Source: Porodaedalea pini
Lineage: Eukaryota; Basidiomycota; Agaricomycetes; Hymenochaetales; Hymenochaetaceae
NCBI GenBank assembly: GCA_002794775.1
Contig: NBAY01000009.1
Span: 806,001 to 870,000, forward strand
Direction of reading: 5' to 3'
DNA: 64,000 bases
Part shown: positions 10,272 through 21,006 of the stretch, piece by piece
Layout: every line of letters begins with the position of its first letter
How positions within the stretch are numbered: position 1 is the stretch's first letter
The notes under the pieces: generated by a model
Told to the model about the DNA's origin: nothing
Database searches by the model: none
Seen by the model: only the letters and a program-made list of their open reading frames with translations
Made by a program: the position numbers and the translations under genes

Positions 10272-12554
10272 TTACAATTTCGACAAAACACCACACAGCA
10301 GTGCTAAGCTCCCAAGGAGTACTGTCACGGAAATGTGTCTGCAAGGCAGAGCACCCGAGCTCTGACCTGGCGGGACGCCAAGTGCGATTGTGCTTGTCGA
10401 CACATGTTCAGTCGACGTCGATAAGTCACCCGACTTGTCAGTAACAATGAGCGTTACCAAGGACGGTGGCGGAGTGATCACGGGGAGCGCACTCGCATTC
10501 ACAGTCGCCGCCGTGAGGATCGCGCTGTAGTTGCCGTCACCGAGAGCGGAACTCACAATGGCGCCGGCTGTAGCGGGTACGGAAGTATTGAAGATGTACG
10601 ACGGTGTGCTCGCGGTGGGTGTGGAGAGTAGCGAGTTCGGGAGCGTCGTGCCAATCGTGGCGGAGGCAGAGGAAAAGAAGGAAGAGATTGCCGCGGCACT
10701 TTCTGTAAGAGAGGTGGCATTGCTTAGAGGATAGAAGCCAATCATAGGCACTTCCTTGCCGTCGATCCCGTAACTGTAGAGGATTGTTTAAACTGTTTCC
10801 ATATCACAACTAAACATTCGCAGCGCACCTGAAGATCGAGTACACGGTCCTTAAAAAAGGTGTACCCAGTTGCCAGTCAATACCATCCCCGGAATTTTGG
10901 GCAGCTCGGGGCCATGTGAGACAAGACGTTGGGTTGCCAGCGACAGGTCCAATGAGAAAATCCGTCGGTTGCAGAGTAAAGTTGCCTTGGCTGTCCATAG
11001 GAACAATATGAGCCTCATAGACAATGTATAACAGAAGAGATGACTGACCCAAAATTAAAGGTGAGAACTTGCTCAGTATCGCATGGCACAGCCCACTGTC
11101 CAACTGATATCCGCGTCAGACGATATTACATCGTTCCATATGCATTTCACACTAACCATCAGCATCCACTAAGCGAGCTTCATCGATGGCTTCAAAGATA
11201 CGTGAAACGTCTTGATATGGTCCAAAGATTCCATTCGTACCACTAGAAAAAAGTCAGCACGTATATATCATAAATCCGTAGCGAAGTTGCCATACACGTC
11301 AATCAACGCTAGCGATGTCCCAGTAATGTCTGGATACGTCGGTCGAGTCACCATGTTCGTACCGTTCACCTTGGAGCAGCTATTAGAATCTAAAGATGAT
11401 CTACTAGCACAGCAGAAGACCACTCACCCCGACTTCAGGTAAACGCACAACCCATTGGAGGTAACTGGGACTCGTGCTCTCATTATTGAACGGCGAGAAG
11501 GGAAGAACCTTGTGCCATTCAATAGCGCTGACGTTTGTTACGACGTTGACGTCAACAGCACCTATGATCGCGTTGCTTAGACTACGTCGTCAAAGATCTT
11601 CAAAATTATCATACCGAGGGCGAGCGTCCCGCCGTCATCTCGAGTAAGACTAAGGCCGAACAATGGATAATCCAGAAGACCCTGCTGCGCGAGATTGCTG
11701 ACAAATGGCGTGGCTTTAAACAAGTTAACAGGTCGATCACGTCGTAGAAGAGCTTCAGACGTACAATTGGCTAATAAGGAAGAGAATGTGGAAAGACGGG
11801 GGAAGCCCAAGCCGAGTACGCCGCTGATATCACTATTTAGTGTGACATTAGTTGAATTGACGAGTCCTATGGGACAAGATAAGGCACCAGTAAGAACGAA
11901 GTTTATTATTCACATACCGAAGACCTGATTAGTATGACTGAGGTTACCCAATTGTACGGTTTCTGTGGCGAGAAAACCAGACGAGGCTGATAAGTTATAT
12001 GAGTGTGCATAATGTGTTCGAAAGGCGAAGAAAAACTGACCAGAACCATCAGCGAAAGATAAGCTGAAGGCACTTTGGTTGTTGTTGACGACTCCAAAAG
12101 AGGGACTGTGGTAAAGGAGCGGATAGCTCGGGGAGGACTTGCACACGCCTGAGCCTGAGCATGCGGACGACAGAAGCCAGAAATCGGAGGAGCCTGTGTC
12201 TACGGATACACGGAAGCTAATATTCCCAGCCTGAAGGACTGTGAAATATGAGCTGGCCGCGGTTGGTTGATTAAAGCGGTGTTTAGACGGGTATGCACAC
12301 GAGACGAACACAAACGAAGCTCACCTGCCATCCACGCTCCGCGCAAGCTGAAGGACACTGGAGCTCGAGTTTGCTGCAGTCAAATCCCGCCGTGTTCGAA
12401 TTGATGTGCTCTCGAGCTGTCGTAAGAAACCATTAGGGGCTTCAACTGCGGAACGGAGTTCGGACACGGAAGTTGAGGCTTGTTCTCCGACGACGGCGTC
12501 GAGCAAAAGCAGAAGAGCAAAAGGAAGAAAGGCGAGCATTACTATTCCATGCAA
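10272..12554 (-). CDS. Secreted, GPI-type pepsin-like aspartic protease (A1)
   Basis: Extracellular or cell-surface aspartic protease. The first exon (12554 downward) encodes a hydrophobic signal peptide (MLAFLPFALLLLLDAVVG) and a propeptide. The next exon has the first active-site motif, VSVDTGSSDFW, and later parts fit the A1 fold (SFADGS flap region, VLGLGFPRLS-like segment, QWAVPCDTEQVLTFNFG, then FLIGP and WQLGTPFLRTVYSIF). The C terminus is Ser/Thr-rich and ends in a hydrophobic tail (VTVLLGSLALLCGVLSKL), consistent with a GPI-attachment signal. The second active-site motif reads PDITGTSL rather than the usual DTGTSL (about 11310-11335), so catalytic competence is doubtful. Several introns were inferred from frame, including one with a weak GTTGAT donor just after TGTSLA. 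It is divergent from the DnaJ gene, with start codons about 240 bp apart. Confidence 0.88.
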
Positions 12555-12792
12555 GGCTGAGATCGTAGTAGTTGCAAGCGTCGACGTCGGGAAGGACGTG
12601 CTAGAGCATCGGATTTGAAGGCGTGTGTTAGCGAAGCGGGCGCTGATGCGGAGAATTTAGCCCACGACAAAGCCGAGCGCGTCTATCACCGGACATCACG
12701 TGAAGGCCTGATGCAACTCGCTCAAGTGACACGTTCGCGTCGCGCTCATTCTCCTGGCTCTCTCTCTCTCTGGCTCTCGCTGCTTTGGTTCA

Positions 12793-14422
12793 ATGCCTCC
12801 ATTTTTCTTCTCTCTGTGTATAATACTCTTATGTATAGCCTATTGTGCTGCCGCTGATTTCTACAAAATTCTCGGAGGTCAGCTGTTTCGCATATGTAGT
12901 ATTTTGGGTGCACTTTCCCTTACACCTCTCGCACTTAGTACACCGGGAAGCCTCCGACGCGGATATCAGGAAGTCTTACAAGAAGCTCAGCAAAAAGTAC
13001 CACCCGGACAAGAATACCGAAGAAGGTGCAAAGGAGAAATTCGTAGAAATTGCTCATGGTGCGTCTCGCTGTCCTTGTCCACGAACTGGGCAGCATATTT
13101 ATAAGCGTGCTACCTGAAGCATATGAGGTCCTTTCGGATGAGACTGTACGTACCTTTACAATATGAGCTTGTACAGTAGCTCACAGTAGGCTCAGAAACG
13201 TCAAATATACGATCGGCATGGCGAAGTACTGGCTTTGCTTCATAAGAAATCATGACAACGAGACTCACTAACTATGTTAATTGTACAGGAGGGCTTGAAG
13301 GCCCATGAGGGCGGTCAACAACATGCCAATCCTTTCGACATGTTCGCAAACTTCTTCGGTGGTCGTATGTTGTTTCTGTATTTCTGACTTTTAATGAAAT
13401 TAACCGTGCTCCACAGACCAGCACCAAGAACAAGTGCGCAAGGGTCCGACATCCTTAACAGAGTTTGAGGTCTCACTGGCCGACATGTACGTCTTCTCGT
13501 TTTTACCAGCCAGCTCTTTACAGTTGATTTCCACTCCTACAGGTACACTGGTGCGAGCATAGACGTGTGTGCTTTCGTTTTGCTCTTGCATACAGAAATT
13601 CACTTTGTTTTTCACGAACAATATAGTTCATGATTAAAAAACGCATTCTCTGCGACCACTGCCGCGGGAGTGGCGCAGCGTCTGACAGCGACATCCACAC
13701 CTGCTCCGCCTGCGGCGGGTCTGGCATCAAGGTCGTGCGGCAGCAGATCTGGCCCGGCATGTTTGCGCAAAGCCAAGCAACGTGCACAGAGTGTGGCGGG
13801 CGCGGGCGCATCATCGCACGCAAGTGTCCACACTGCGGCGGGGCGAAGATTACGGATCATACGGCTCACTACACGCTCGAGGTCGCGCGCGGGATGCCGG
13901 AGGGGCACGAGGTGGTGTTCGAGGGCGAGGGCGACGAGAGCCCTGACTGGGAGCCCGGCGATGTCGTTTTACGCGTGAGGAGCCGGAGAGAGAAGGGAGC
14001 GTGGCGGCGAAAGGAGAGCAGCCTGTACTGGAAGCAGAGTATCGGCGTTGACGAGGTATGCGAAATTTACTTTTCTTGTATGATTGGGGTCTCATGATGC
14101 ATTGCAGGCGCTGCTTGGATTTGAGCGCAATCTAACGCATCTAGACGGGCACATTGTCACCCTAAAACGGGACGGCGTGACCCAACCAGGCTTCGTGCAA
14201 ACGATTAAGGGGGAGGGCATGCCGGTGTTCCAGGAGAACAAGTTTGGCGACCTTTTCGTCGAGTACACAGTCATTTTACCCACTGAGATCTCGTCAGACC
14301 TGCGTAATAGTGGGTCCTTATATTTATTTCATTCTTTGTGTACCAGGCGCTGATATAGGTTCTCTTTCCTAGAATTAAGAGAAGCTTTCCGTCCATATGG
14401 GCACGGTAAAGATGAATTATAG
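12793..14422 (+). CDS. SCJ1: ER-lumenal type I DnaJ co-chaperone (Scj1-like), KDEL-terminated
   Basis: Hsp40 partner of the ER Hsp70 (Kar2/BiP), acting in folding and degradation of secretory proteins. The start at 12793 gives a signal peptide ([17 protein letters not shown]), followed by the J domain [20 protein letters not shown] and the HPD signature in KKYHPDKN. Intron 12878-12938 splits the J domain. A Gly/Phe-rich segment follows ([12 protein letters not shown]), then four CxxCxGxG-type zinc-binding motifs ([30 protein letters not shown]) and a DnaJ C-terminal substrate-binding domain. The last exon, after a TTTCCTAG acceptor, encodes [15 protein letters not shown] and a stop at 14420-14422. 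KDEL is an ER retrieval signal; many ascomycete yeasts use HDEL. All domains are present in family order. Confidence 0.93.
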
Positions 14423-16233
14423 CAGCATCGGCGCATAGCTCGCACAGCTCCATGTCTCCTAGATTGTACATTGGTATAGACGAGCTTCGACCTATTTTAG
14501 AGACATCTCCCGGAATCTTACACCACCTTGAACTCGGCACAACAGGATAGATGCCAAGCCAGCACATACGCCACTCTCCACGGGGAACAGCTTCATCGTC
14601 TCAAGAACCCATCTCGAGATGGGCATTTTGAATCTGTCATAGGCTTTGCACCTGGATGCGCTGCCTTCATGATCATGAGGCGTGTGATGCCAACAGGCTG
14701 TGTACTGTTTATACTCCTTTGTCTCTTCTTTGAGCTTGCCTCTTCAGCGCCATAGTAAAGTACATTCAGTCTCCGGTCTCTGAGTCTTTAGATCATCATG
14801 TTTCATTGAAGAAAATACTCTCGCAAGCCTGAGCATCATGGCAATGCAGCACTCATGAGACACAGGGCGCTCACTCTTCAGACTTTGCATACTATGAAGC
14901 TCTCTTGTTGTTATGGCCGAACCAATACTGTCAAGCGAGACAAGGAGCTTCACGATACCGACACACGTACATGAACTTCTCGGGATGCAGAGCTACAGTC
15001 GATCTTTGATCCTCAGATCAGCGCCGAAAGCACACGGCAAAGCTCGGGGCACATCAGCTTTTAATCGAATCTTCCGTTTCTCAGTAAAGATGTGCGACTC
15101 GAGAACCTCAGCAGAGAGCTTCGAGTTTGATATCATGACTATCCATGCCTCGATCTGGATGGAAAGCAACAGAGACCAGAGACATAGCGCCCATCTGTCT
15201 ATCAAACCCAACTTCATCAAGTCGTTGCAGCGAAATCTGCATCTCGAAATGAGGCCGTGGATGAAATAAACTGATCCTGCCAGTTGACGGAGGACTCGCC
15301 ATCATTTGCAGGCGCACTCATCGCAAGCATCAACCAATGGCGTCCATGATCAAAATCCCACATCATATATGTCCAATCCTCTCGAACGTGGCGAGCAAGC
15401 TGATTTGCAGCCCACCTAAAAATACTCAGAAACACAGCGCCAGTGGTCGATATGAGGGGAATCCTTGACAACCATCCGAAGACCCAGTCAAGTGGTAAGC
15501 CCGCGTAGGAAAAGAGACCGTGTATTCAAAGAATGCAGCTGACTGGAAATTCGCAGCACGGATAAGCTAGTAGCTAGTTCGGTCTTCTCGGATTGGAAGT
15601 GCAACGGTTGGTAGAGAAGCATAGAGAGCGTGCTCGATCACTGGGTGCAGCAAAATTCTGCAGCCTTTCTTGGTCCCGGCGACAACATAGCGGGCAGCTC
15701 GGAGCGTTGTTGTTAAAAAAAAGACTACAGTGCGCTTGAGGCATTTTCAGGAGAGCCTCAGGCTGTAAGTACTCGTTCGCAAAGCAAGCGTAGGCAGAGT
15801 AGAGTCTAGCCTGAATAGGCATGCCGATCTCGAATTTCGGACATTTCCTGTCTAGGCTGTCCTGCATGCTACAACTCCTAGCTACAGAACTTGAATCTCC
15901 CCATGCTGTCAAGGGGACCATCCCCGCCGAAATAGAATCTGATTTCAACTGTGCGCCCTTCTTAGAACTCCGTGATGAAGTAAAGCATGCGCTCCCGACG
16001 CCAAGGCAAGCAGGAGAGCCGCGACTGCCGTTCTGGTTTCGCGGTGGCTGAAGTTGCCAGAGTCTTAAATACGGGAGGACGGAGGTGCTTTGAAACTCAC
16101 TTCACTCCCCTCTTTCGTTCTTCGAAGTTTTTTTGGCCTGGTCGCCTTTGCCTTTCGCTTTCTTCTCCTTTACCTTTTCGTTCGTTCGCTATAACTTTCA
16201 CTTTTGTACACCTTCGTTACGGGTTGACCCCTA
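14423..16233. other. Long stretch without a supported gene
   Basis: Open frames occur on both strands (15574-15948 minus, 125 codons; 14913-15269 plus; 15217-15471 minus), but none shows a domain, a signal peptide or splice sites that build a convincing product. It may hold a decayed or lineage-specific gene on the minus strand. From about 16100 the + strand becomes pyrimidine-rich, which fits the leader of the gene at 16359. Confidence 0.4.
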
Positions 16234-16348
16234 GTGAGTGATTACTGGACTACTTTATGCCATGTTCCGCGATGCTCACTTTCGTGCACCAATGTCTTCA
16301 GGGCTCACTTCGTTAAACCTTTTCAAAGCGTACTTTCAGCCCTTTCAG
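16234..16348 (+). other. Predicted 5' UTR intron
   Basis: Donor GTGAGTG and acceptor CCTTTCAG, ten bases before the ATG at 16359. It follows a pyrimidine-rich leader. A TATA-like TTAAATA lies upstream near 16065. Confidence 0.55.
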
Positions 16349-16358
16349 TTCATTCACG

Positions 16359-17140
16359 ATGTTCGCCAAGTCCATCCTCGTCTCTGCCGCTGTCATTGCC
16401 ATCGCCGCTCCTGCGCTGCGGCAAAGCCTATCACTTTCTGGCCTTCTGCCGAGTTGGGTGAGTCTACTAGTCTCTTGTCGAAGACGATGCATGAGCTCAA
16501 GTGTTACCTATAAAGCTCGTCGCACTGACTCTTCGTCGGCTCCGTCCTTCAACAACTACATGGGTCTGTCTTCGATGAGCAACTTCGACGACTTCTACGG
16601 CAGCAGCAACTTCGATAGCTCCGAGAACGTCCAGACAGTCGTTGTTCAGCAGCAGGAGGTTGTATGTCACACTGAGGAGATCGAGATCGTTCAACAGAAG
16701 ATTGCCATCCTCGTGGAAACCATGAAGAGGTGCGTTTATCAGACTTTTCTATGTTTTTGCACGCTCACCGGGACTTTCTGTCGGACAGAGTCTTGCTCGA
16801 GCAGGTGTGCGAGGTTGAAGTCCAGACCATTATCGTTCAGCAAGCTACCAGTATCATATCTTCGTTCGGCAACGACATTAGCCACCAGTCGAGCCGTTCG
16901 GCGTCCTACGACTCAAACATCTCGAGTAAGCTCGGCCAGATCACGAACTCCGACGGTTCGCTCAGCTCGAGCGATCTTGGCTTCAAGGGCTCCAACGTCG
17001 GTAACAACTCCGTTGCCGTCTCCGGAAACAACTGGAATAACACGACGTCGCCCGCGTCTGTACAGAACGCGAAGGGCTTGGCGCAACAGGCGGCCAACTC
17101 CACGTCCAGTTCCACATCCAACTCCACGTCCAGCTCGTAA
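16359..17140 (+). CDS. Small secreted Ser/Asn-rich protein
   Basis: Probable secreted protein of unknown function. The first exon encodes a signal peptide (MFAKSILVSAAVIAIAAPA). The following exons encode a Ser/Asn-rich segment, a Gln/Val-rich helical part (QTVVVQQQEV, EIVQQKIAILVE, VQTIIVQQATSII) and a low-complexity tail ending SSSTSNSTSSS. The second intron is sound (KR|GTGCGT...GGACAG|VLLEQ). The first is problematic: the strong GTGAGT donor at 16458 leaves the frame one base out relative to the next exon, so either a weaker donor is used (for example GTTGGG at 16453) or exon 1 carries a frameshift near 16401-16425. The strong leader suggests high expression; I do not recognise the family. 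Confidence 0.7.
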
Positions 17141-17468
17141 AGCTTAGGGCATTTTCTTATGAATCGGACGCTTCTCTTTGTTCCTCTCTGGACTTTTGTC
17201 TGACTACCGGACTGTTTTCCCCTTTCGTTACGCTTTCTTGGGTTTAATATTTGCGAGCTACGATTTGTTCATATATATCGGCGTAGGTGTACCTTAATCA
17301 ACGCGTTGACGAACGAACGAACGAAAAGCCATTGAACTGACCTGGGTGCTGATTTCATACAGACCTCAGCGATTAGTGAACGTGGATACGAGAGTGAAAT
17401 GGATTGTTGTACAACTGCAAATAGGGGAACGGTGTTGTGAAGACTACAGTGAAAATGAAGTAGTAATG
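17141..17468. other. Convergent 3' flank
   Basis: 3' ends of the secreted-protein gene and of cullin-3 face each other here. It contains a short AACG repeat near 17308-17325 and nothing else I can name. Confidence 0.6.
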
Positions 17469-17474
17469 CTATGC
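17469..17474 (-). other. Six-base terminal coding exon of cullin-3 (Ala-stop)
   Basis: After TACCTG|GTGAGT the next good acceptor is TTTCTACAG|GCATAG, giving Tyr-Leu-Ala-stop. This matches the conserved cullin C terminus, so the coding part of the last exon is one codon plus stop. Confidence 0.75.
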
Positions 17475-20400
17475 CTGTAGAAACGATGAGAAATTTTGAA
17501 GTATACGTTGCCGGCAAACAACTCACCAGGTAATTATACGATTTCCTATCATCACATCTTTCCAGATATTCCCTCTATATGTCAACGGATTAATAAGTAT
17601 TCGGAAGCCTATGAAGGCGAAGAATGATATACGAACCTCAATTAGATTCTCAATTCGCTTCTTGATACCTAAAGGTTGAGGCGAGAAACGACTTGCAAGC
17701 TGTCTCGTCACCTCGTTGATCAAATCATTATGCGTCATATGCTTCCGGTTCTTCATGATGCGGACGATGCATGCCTGACATTCAAGAAGATGAGAGACAT
17801 TTTGATTTAATTATCGAGGTACTCACATCGGTCTGATGCTTTCGTTCTTCATCAACGCGATCCCGTGTCTCCTTTCGTTCTTCCGCATTTTCGATCTTGG
17901 CCGCCCCGGAGATAGTGTTGATCTTTATGCGCTGCATTGAAGCTGAGAAATCAGCATTGAAGGAAAAGGAGTCGTCTACGTTGATATCGCGAGAAGGCGG
18001 ATGCTTCTTTAAGACTTTAAATTTTGCACATGCAAGTGATTGAAGATGGCGCTTCAATTCCGGTTCAGGCAGACCTGTCGCATTTTGAATCTCCTGTTGA
18101 ATGCATAATAGTGAGACTAGGTAGTTCATTTGTCCAGCGTCAAAACACAATCACCTCATATGACAAGAACTCCCCATCCTCGAGATCTTCAAATAGCAAT
18201 AGGATGACTAAAGCCAGTGTTGCGACGTTCAGATCATGCTTTCGATTTTTGAAGGTAACTTTAACATCGGCAGTACCAAGCGAGAGTAGCCAAGTCACTT
18301 TCCTGCCCGAGTGTCGTGATAGATAGAACACCTCAAAAGAATTGGCGGATTTCAACATGCTCTCGGGCAAATTGCACGTTGGCGGTTTCTGAGTCAGATT
18401 GTTAGGCCAGGCGTTCGACGTCATAACAGTGACAGACATTTCAATGTCAGGGGCCTGGAATCGATCAGTACAATATACGAAGTTTTTATTTGAAAGCTCA
18501 CTGTGGTCTTCGCAATGTGCTTTTTGTACGCCTCCATTGTGTCTGCCGACATCTTCATATCGTTGAACATGCCCTCCAGTTTCTGAGTGAAGTGGAAGCC
18601 GCATTCGATCTTGAGTCTCGCTAGCATTCCACGCTCGGCGTCATCAGATACCGAGCGATTATGCAGCAATCGTTTTGCAAGGTGCATTTTGTAGTAGCGC
18701 TCGAAGACATCCTTGTCCGTGATGTATCGGAAAATTGTGATCGTCTTCTCCAAAACAACATCGACCTCTTGGTCTGTTTTCTGGTAACCATACGATAAGC
18801 TCTATAGAGACTCAGCGAACATTGTGAACATACTCCTTTGAGGCCTTTCTTCAAGTTCTCGTCAATAAACAGAGATATATATTCAGATGACTGCATATTG
18901 CGATTGATGAACGTTTCGAAGGCCTGGCGCGAAGTAAGTTTCCAATCTCGTGAAAGTCGACAATTTCCTTACTTCATTACACGAAGTCTCAAATTCGCGG
19001 TCACTATCAAAGCAATGCCTCCAGAATTGATCGAATTTGTCTTTCAGGCTCAAGACATCTTCCACCCATTTTGAAGCCACGTCTGCACCAGGTGTCGCAG
19101 TATTGCGTGCTTTGCCTTTCCCCTTCGGATCGTCGACGACGACAACAACGTTGTCCTGAGGATTGTCGTATCCATAAGCCTGATTTATTTCCATTCCTCT
19201 TCGAAGAATAGACTCCTTCAGAGCACGCCTTAGAGTGGTACGACCAGCCGGGACCATGATGAACAGCCGGTAAAGCCGAGCAAGGTTATCTTTCTGGCCC
19301 AAGTCAAGCATATTATCCAGACCAGAGTTCGGTTTTGAGATGATCGAAGAAAGATGTGGAGACAAGAGGGTATCTTCGAGAATTTGGCGCAAGGATGTGG
19401 CAGTCTGAGAAGAAAGATAGTGAATAGCACGCGCTTCCTCCTGAGTAAACCGCTCCTCTGCCTATAGCAGAACCTTTAGAAAGCATTCATAACGGAGCGG
19501 AAGTATCGACTTACTCGTCTCAGGTACTCTGGGCTGTCACAAGTCATAAGCAACCTTTCTCCCTCCTCTTTATAAAACGCCTCGCTGTCCCTTAGTACTG
19601 CAGGTTCAATATCACGCTTGTAGACTGATATCGGGCCCATTTCGTTCTCGTAACGTAATGCCAGAAGTATATCCACGCAGCTCTTCACAGCTGAGCGATT
19701 AATAGCATAGCCCTCGCGGTCAATTTCAATTTGGTTGAGAATGGCGCCGATGATGTGTTCCTTGATCGGAGACCTGATCATCTGAGCGAGGAACAAGTTC
19801 ATCCCTGAGTCCCATATGACGGGTACTCCGGCACTGGGACTGTAAACGCGATCCTGGAAGTCGCGACATGCACTGAGCTAGGTAGTAGACTTAAAGGTTC
19901 GGAGGAGCACGCACCATGTATTTAAGTATGTCCCGAAGCTTTGACATACTACCTATATGATCGTCCCAGCTATCCCTGACAGCTTTTAGGAAGCGCTCGA
20001 CTTCTTGACTTTTCTGCGCCGGGTCACCATTTACTGAGGAAGGGAACGCCGGCTTCACTTCTGTCTCAGCAAGCTTATCGATATTCTCCGAGATAAGTTC
20101 CCTCACGCCATCGTATAGTTGTTTCCCCTGCTTGTGCAGGACAAGGTTATACGCAAAGCGGTAGTTCTCTTCAAATGAAAGGTTGGACGCATTGTGGTTA
20201 TGGATTTCACGAATGGCTTTGCTAAGGGCTGTCCAAGTCTCTGCCATAGACGTGTCAGGACCATGCTAAAAGGAAAAGATGTATCAGAGAAGAAGAAAAA
20301 ATGCATGGTCAGCATAGCAAAGACAAAGGCGCACTTTACGGGGCGGTTTCTCGAGTGAGAGGCAAGGTTATAAGTGAGAAAACATGCGAGGCGAATTGTG

Positions 20401-20502
20401 GGCAAACACTCACTATCTTTGCCTTCACTTTCCGGGGCACTGTCGTTTATCCTGTCAGACGATTGCGCAGGAAATCGCCTAATATTGCTCACCGGTTGCC
20501 AT
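17469..20502 (-). CDS. CUL3: Cullin-3 type ubiquitin ligase scaffold
   Basis: Scaffold of a CUL3-type RING ligase, which binds BTB adaptors at its N terminus and Rbx1-E2 at its C terminus. Exon 1 begins at 20502 ([12 protein letters not shown] across a small intron), then [31 protein letters not shown] and [13 protein letters not shown] follow the CUL3 N-terminal helices closely. The core ([39 protein letters not shown]) is the cullin homology signature. The C-terminal winged-helix has the neddylation context [17 protein letters not shown], in which the first Lys is the expected NEDD8 site. The gene ends [17 protein letters not shown], the expected cullin end, but the last Ala and stop come from a terminal exon of only 6 nt (17469-17474) after a TTTCTACAG acceptor. 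Many introns. Length is close to the usual 750-770 residues. Confidence 0.95.
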
Positions 20503-21006
20503 TGAGCCTTTAGCAGAGCAAGATACCAGTATAGCCCATGAGTAGTACTAGTAGCTGGCGTCGCGTACCTTTCCAATGCACGCGACAGGACATCACGTGG
20601 TATCAATTCATAGGCGCTAATACGTATATAGTACTAGTACCGCGGAAGTTTATTTTATTTTTCAACAATTCCCTGCGACATGCGCTGATAAAGAAGCTTA
20701 AGACGCTTCTCCAAGCCTGTGACGCTACGTGACAAAATAGATGAACGAGAGATATCGGCAAGACATGAGAGCGCCGCGGCGCAGGACGGGAACAGCGATC
20801 CTCTACGAAGATCAGCGATAGCAATGCTAAGAGGAATGAGGTATAAAAATCAGAAATAAATGCAGTAATTGAAGAATGCAAAGACTTGGTACAGTGATGA
20901 GCAGCAGTACATTTAGATGGGGCACAGGTAGTCACAGGTCTATCAGAATCATTAATATTCAAATTAGATCATGCGGATCGTGAAGGTGGCAGCTTTGAAC
21001 CTGCTA
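20503..21006. other. Spacer upstream of cullin-3
   Basis: Lies between the 3' end of exportin-T and the cullin-3 start, both on the minus strand. The open frame on the minus strand (20603-20962) looks unstructured and is not supported. No clear TATA box was seen. Confidence 0.5.

Noticed and set aside
15574..15948. 125-codon minus-strand open frame and nearby frames to 14744
   Set aside because: Tried to join 15574-15948, 15217-15471 and 14993-15220 into one gene; no convincing splice sites or protein family emerged.
17300..17330. Short AACG repeats as a possible regulatory array
   Set aside because: Only a few units in a 3' flank, within the range of chance.
20603..20962. 119-codon minus-strand frame upstream of cullin-3
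   Set aside because: Not continuous with the cullin start, which is found at 20502 with proper splicing; no family resemblance.
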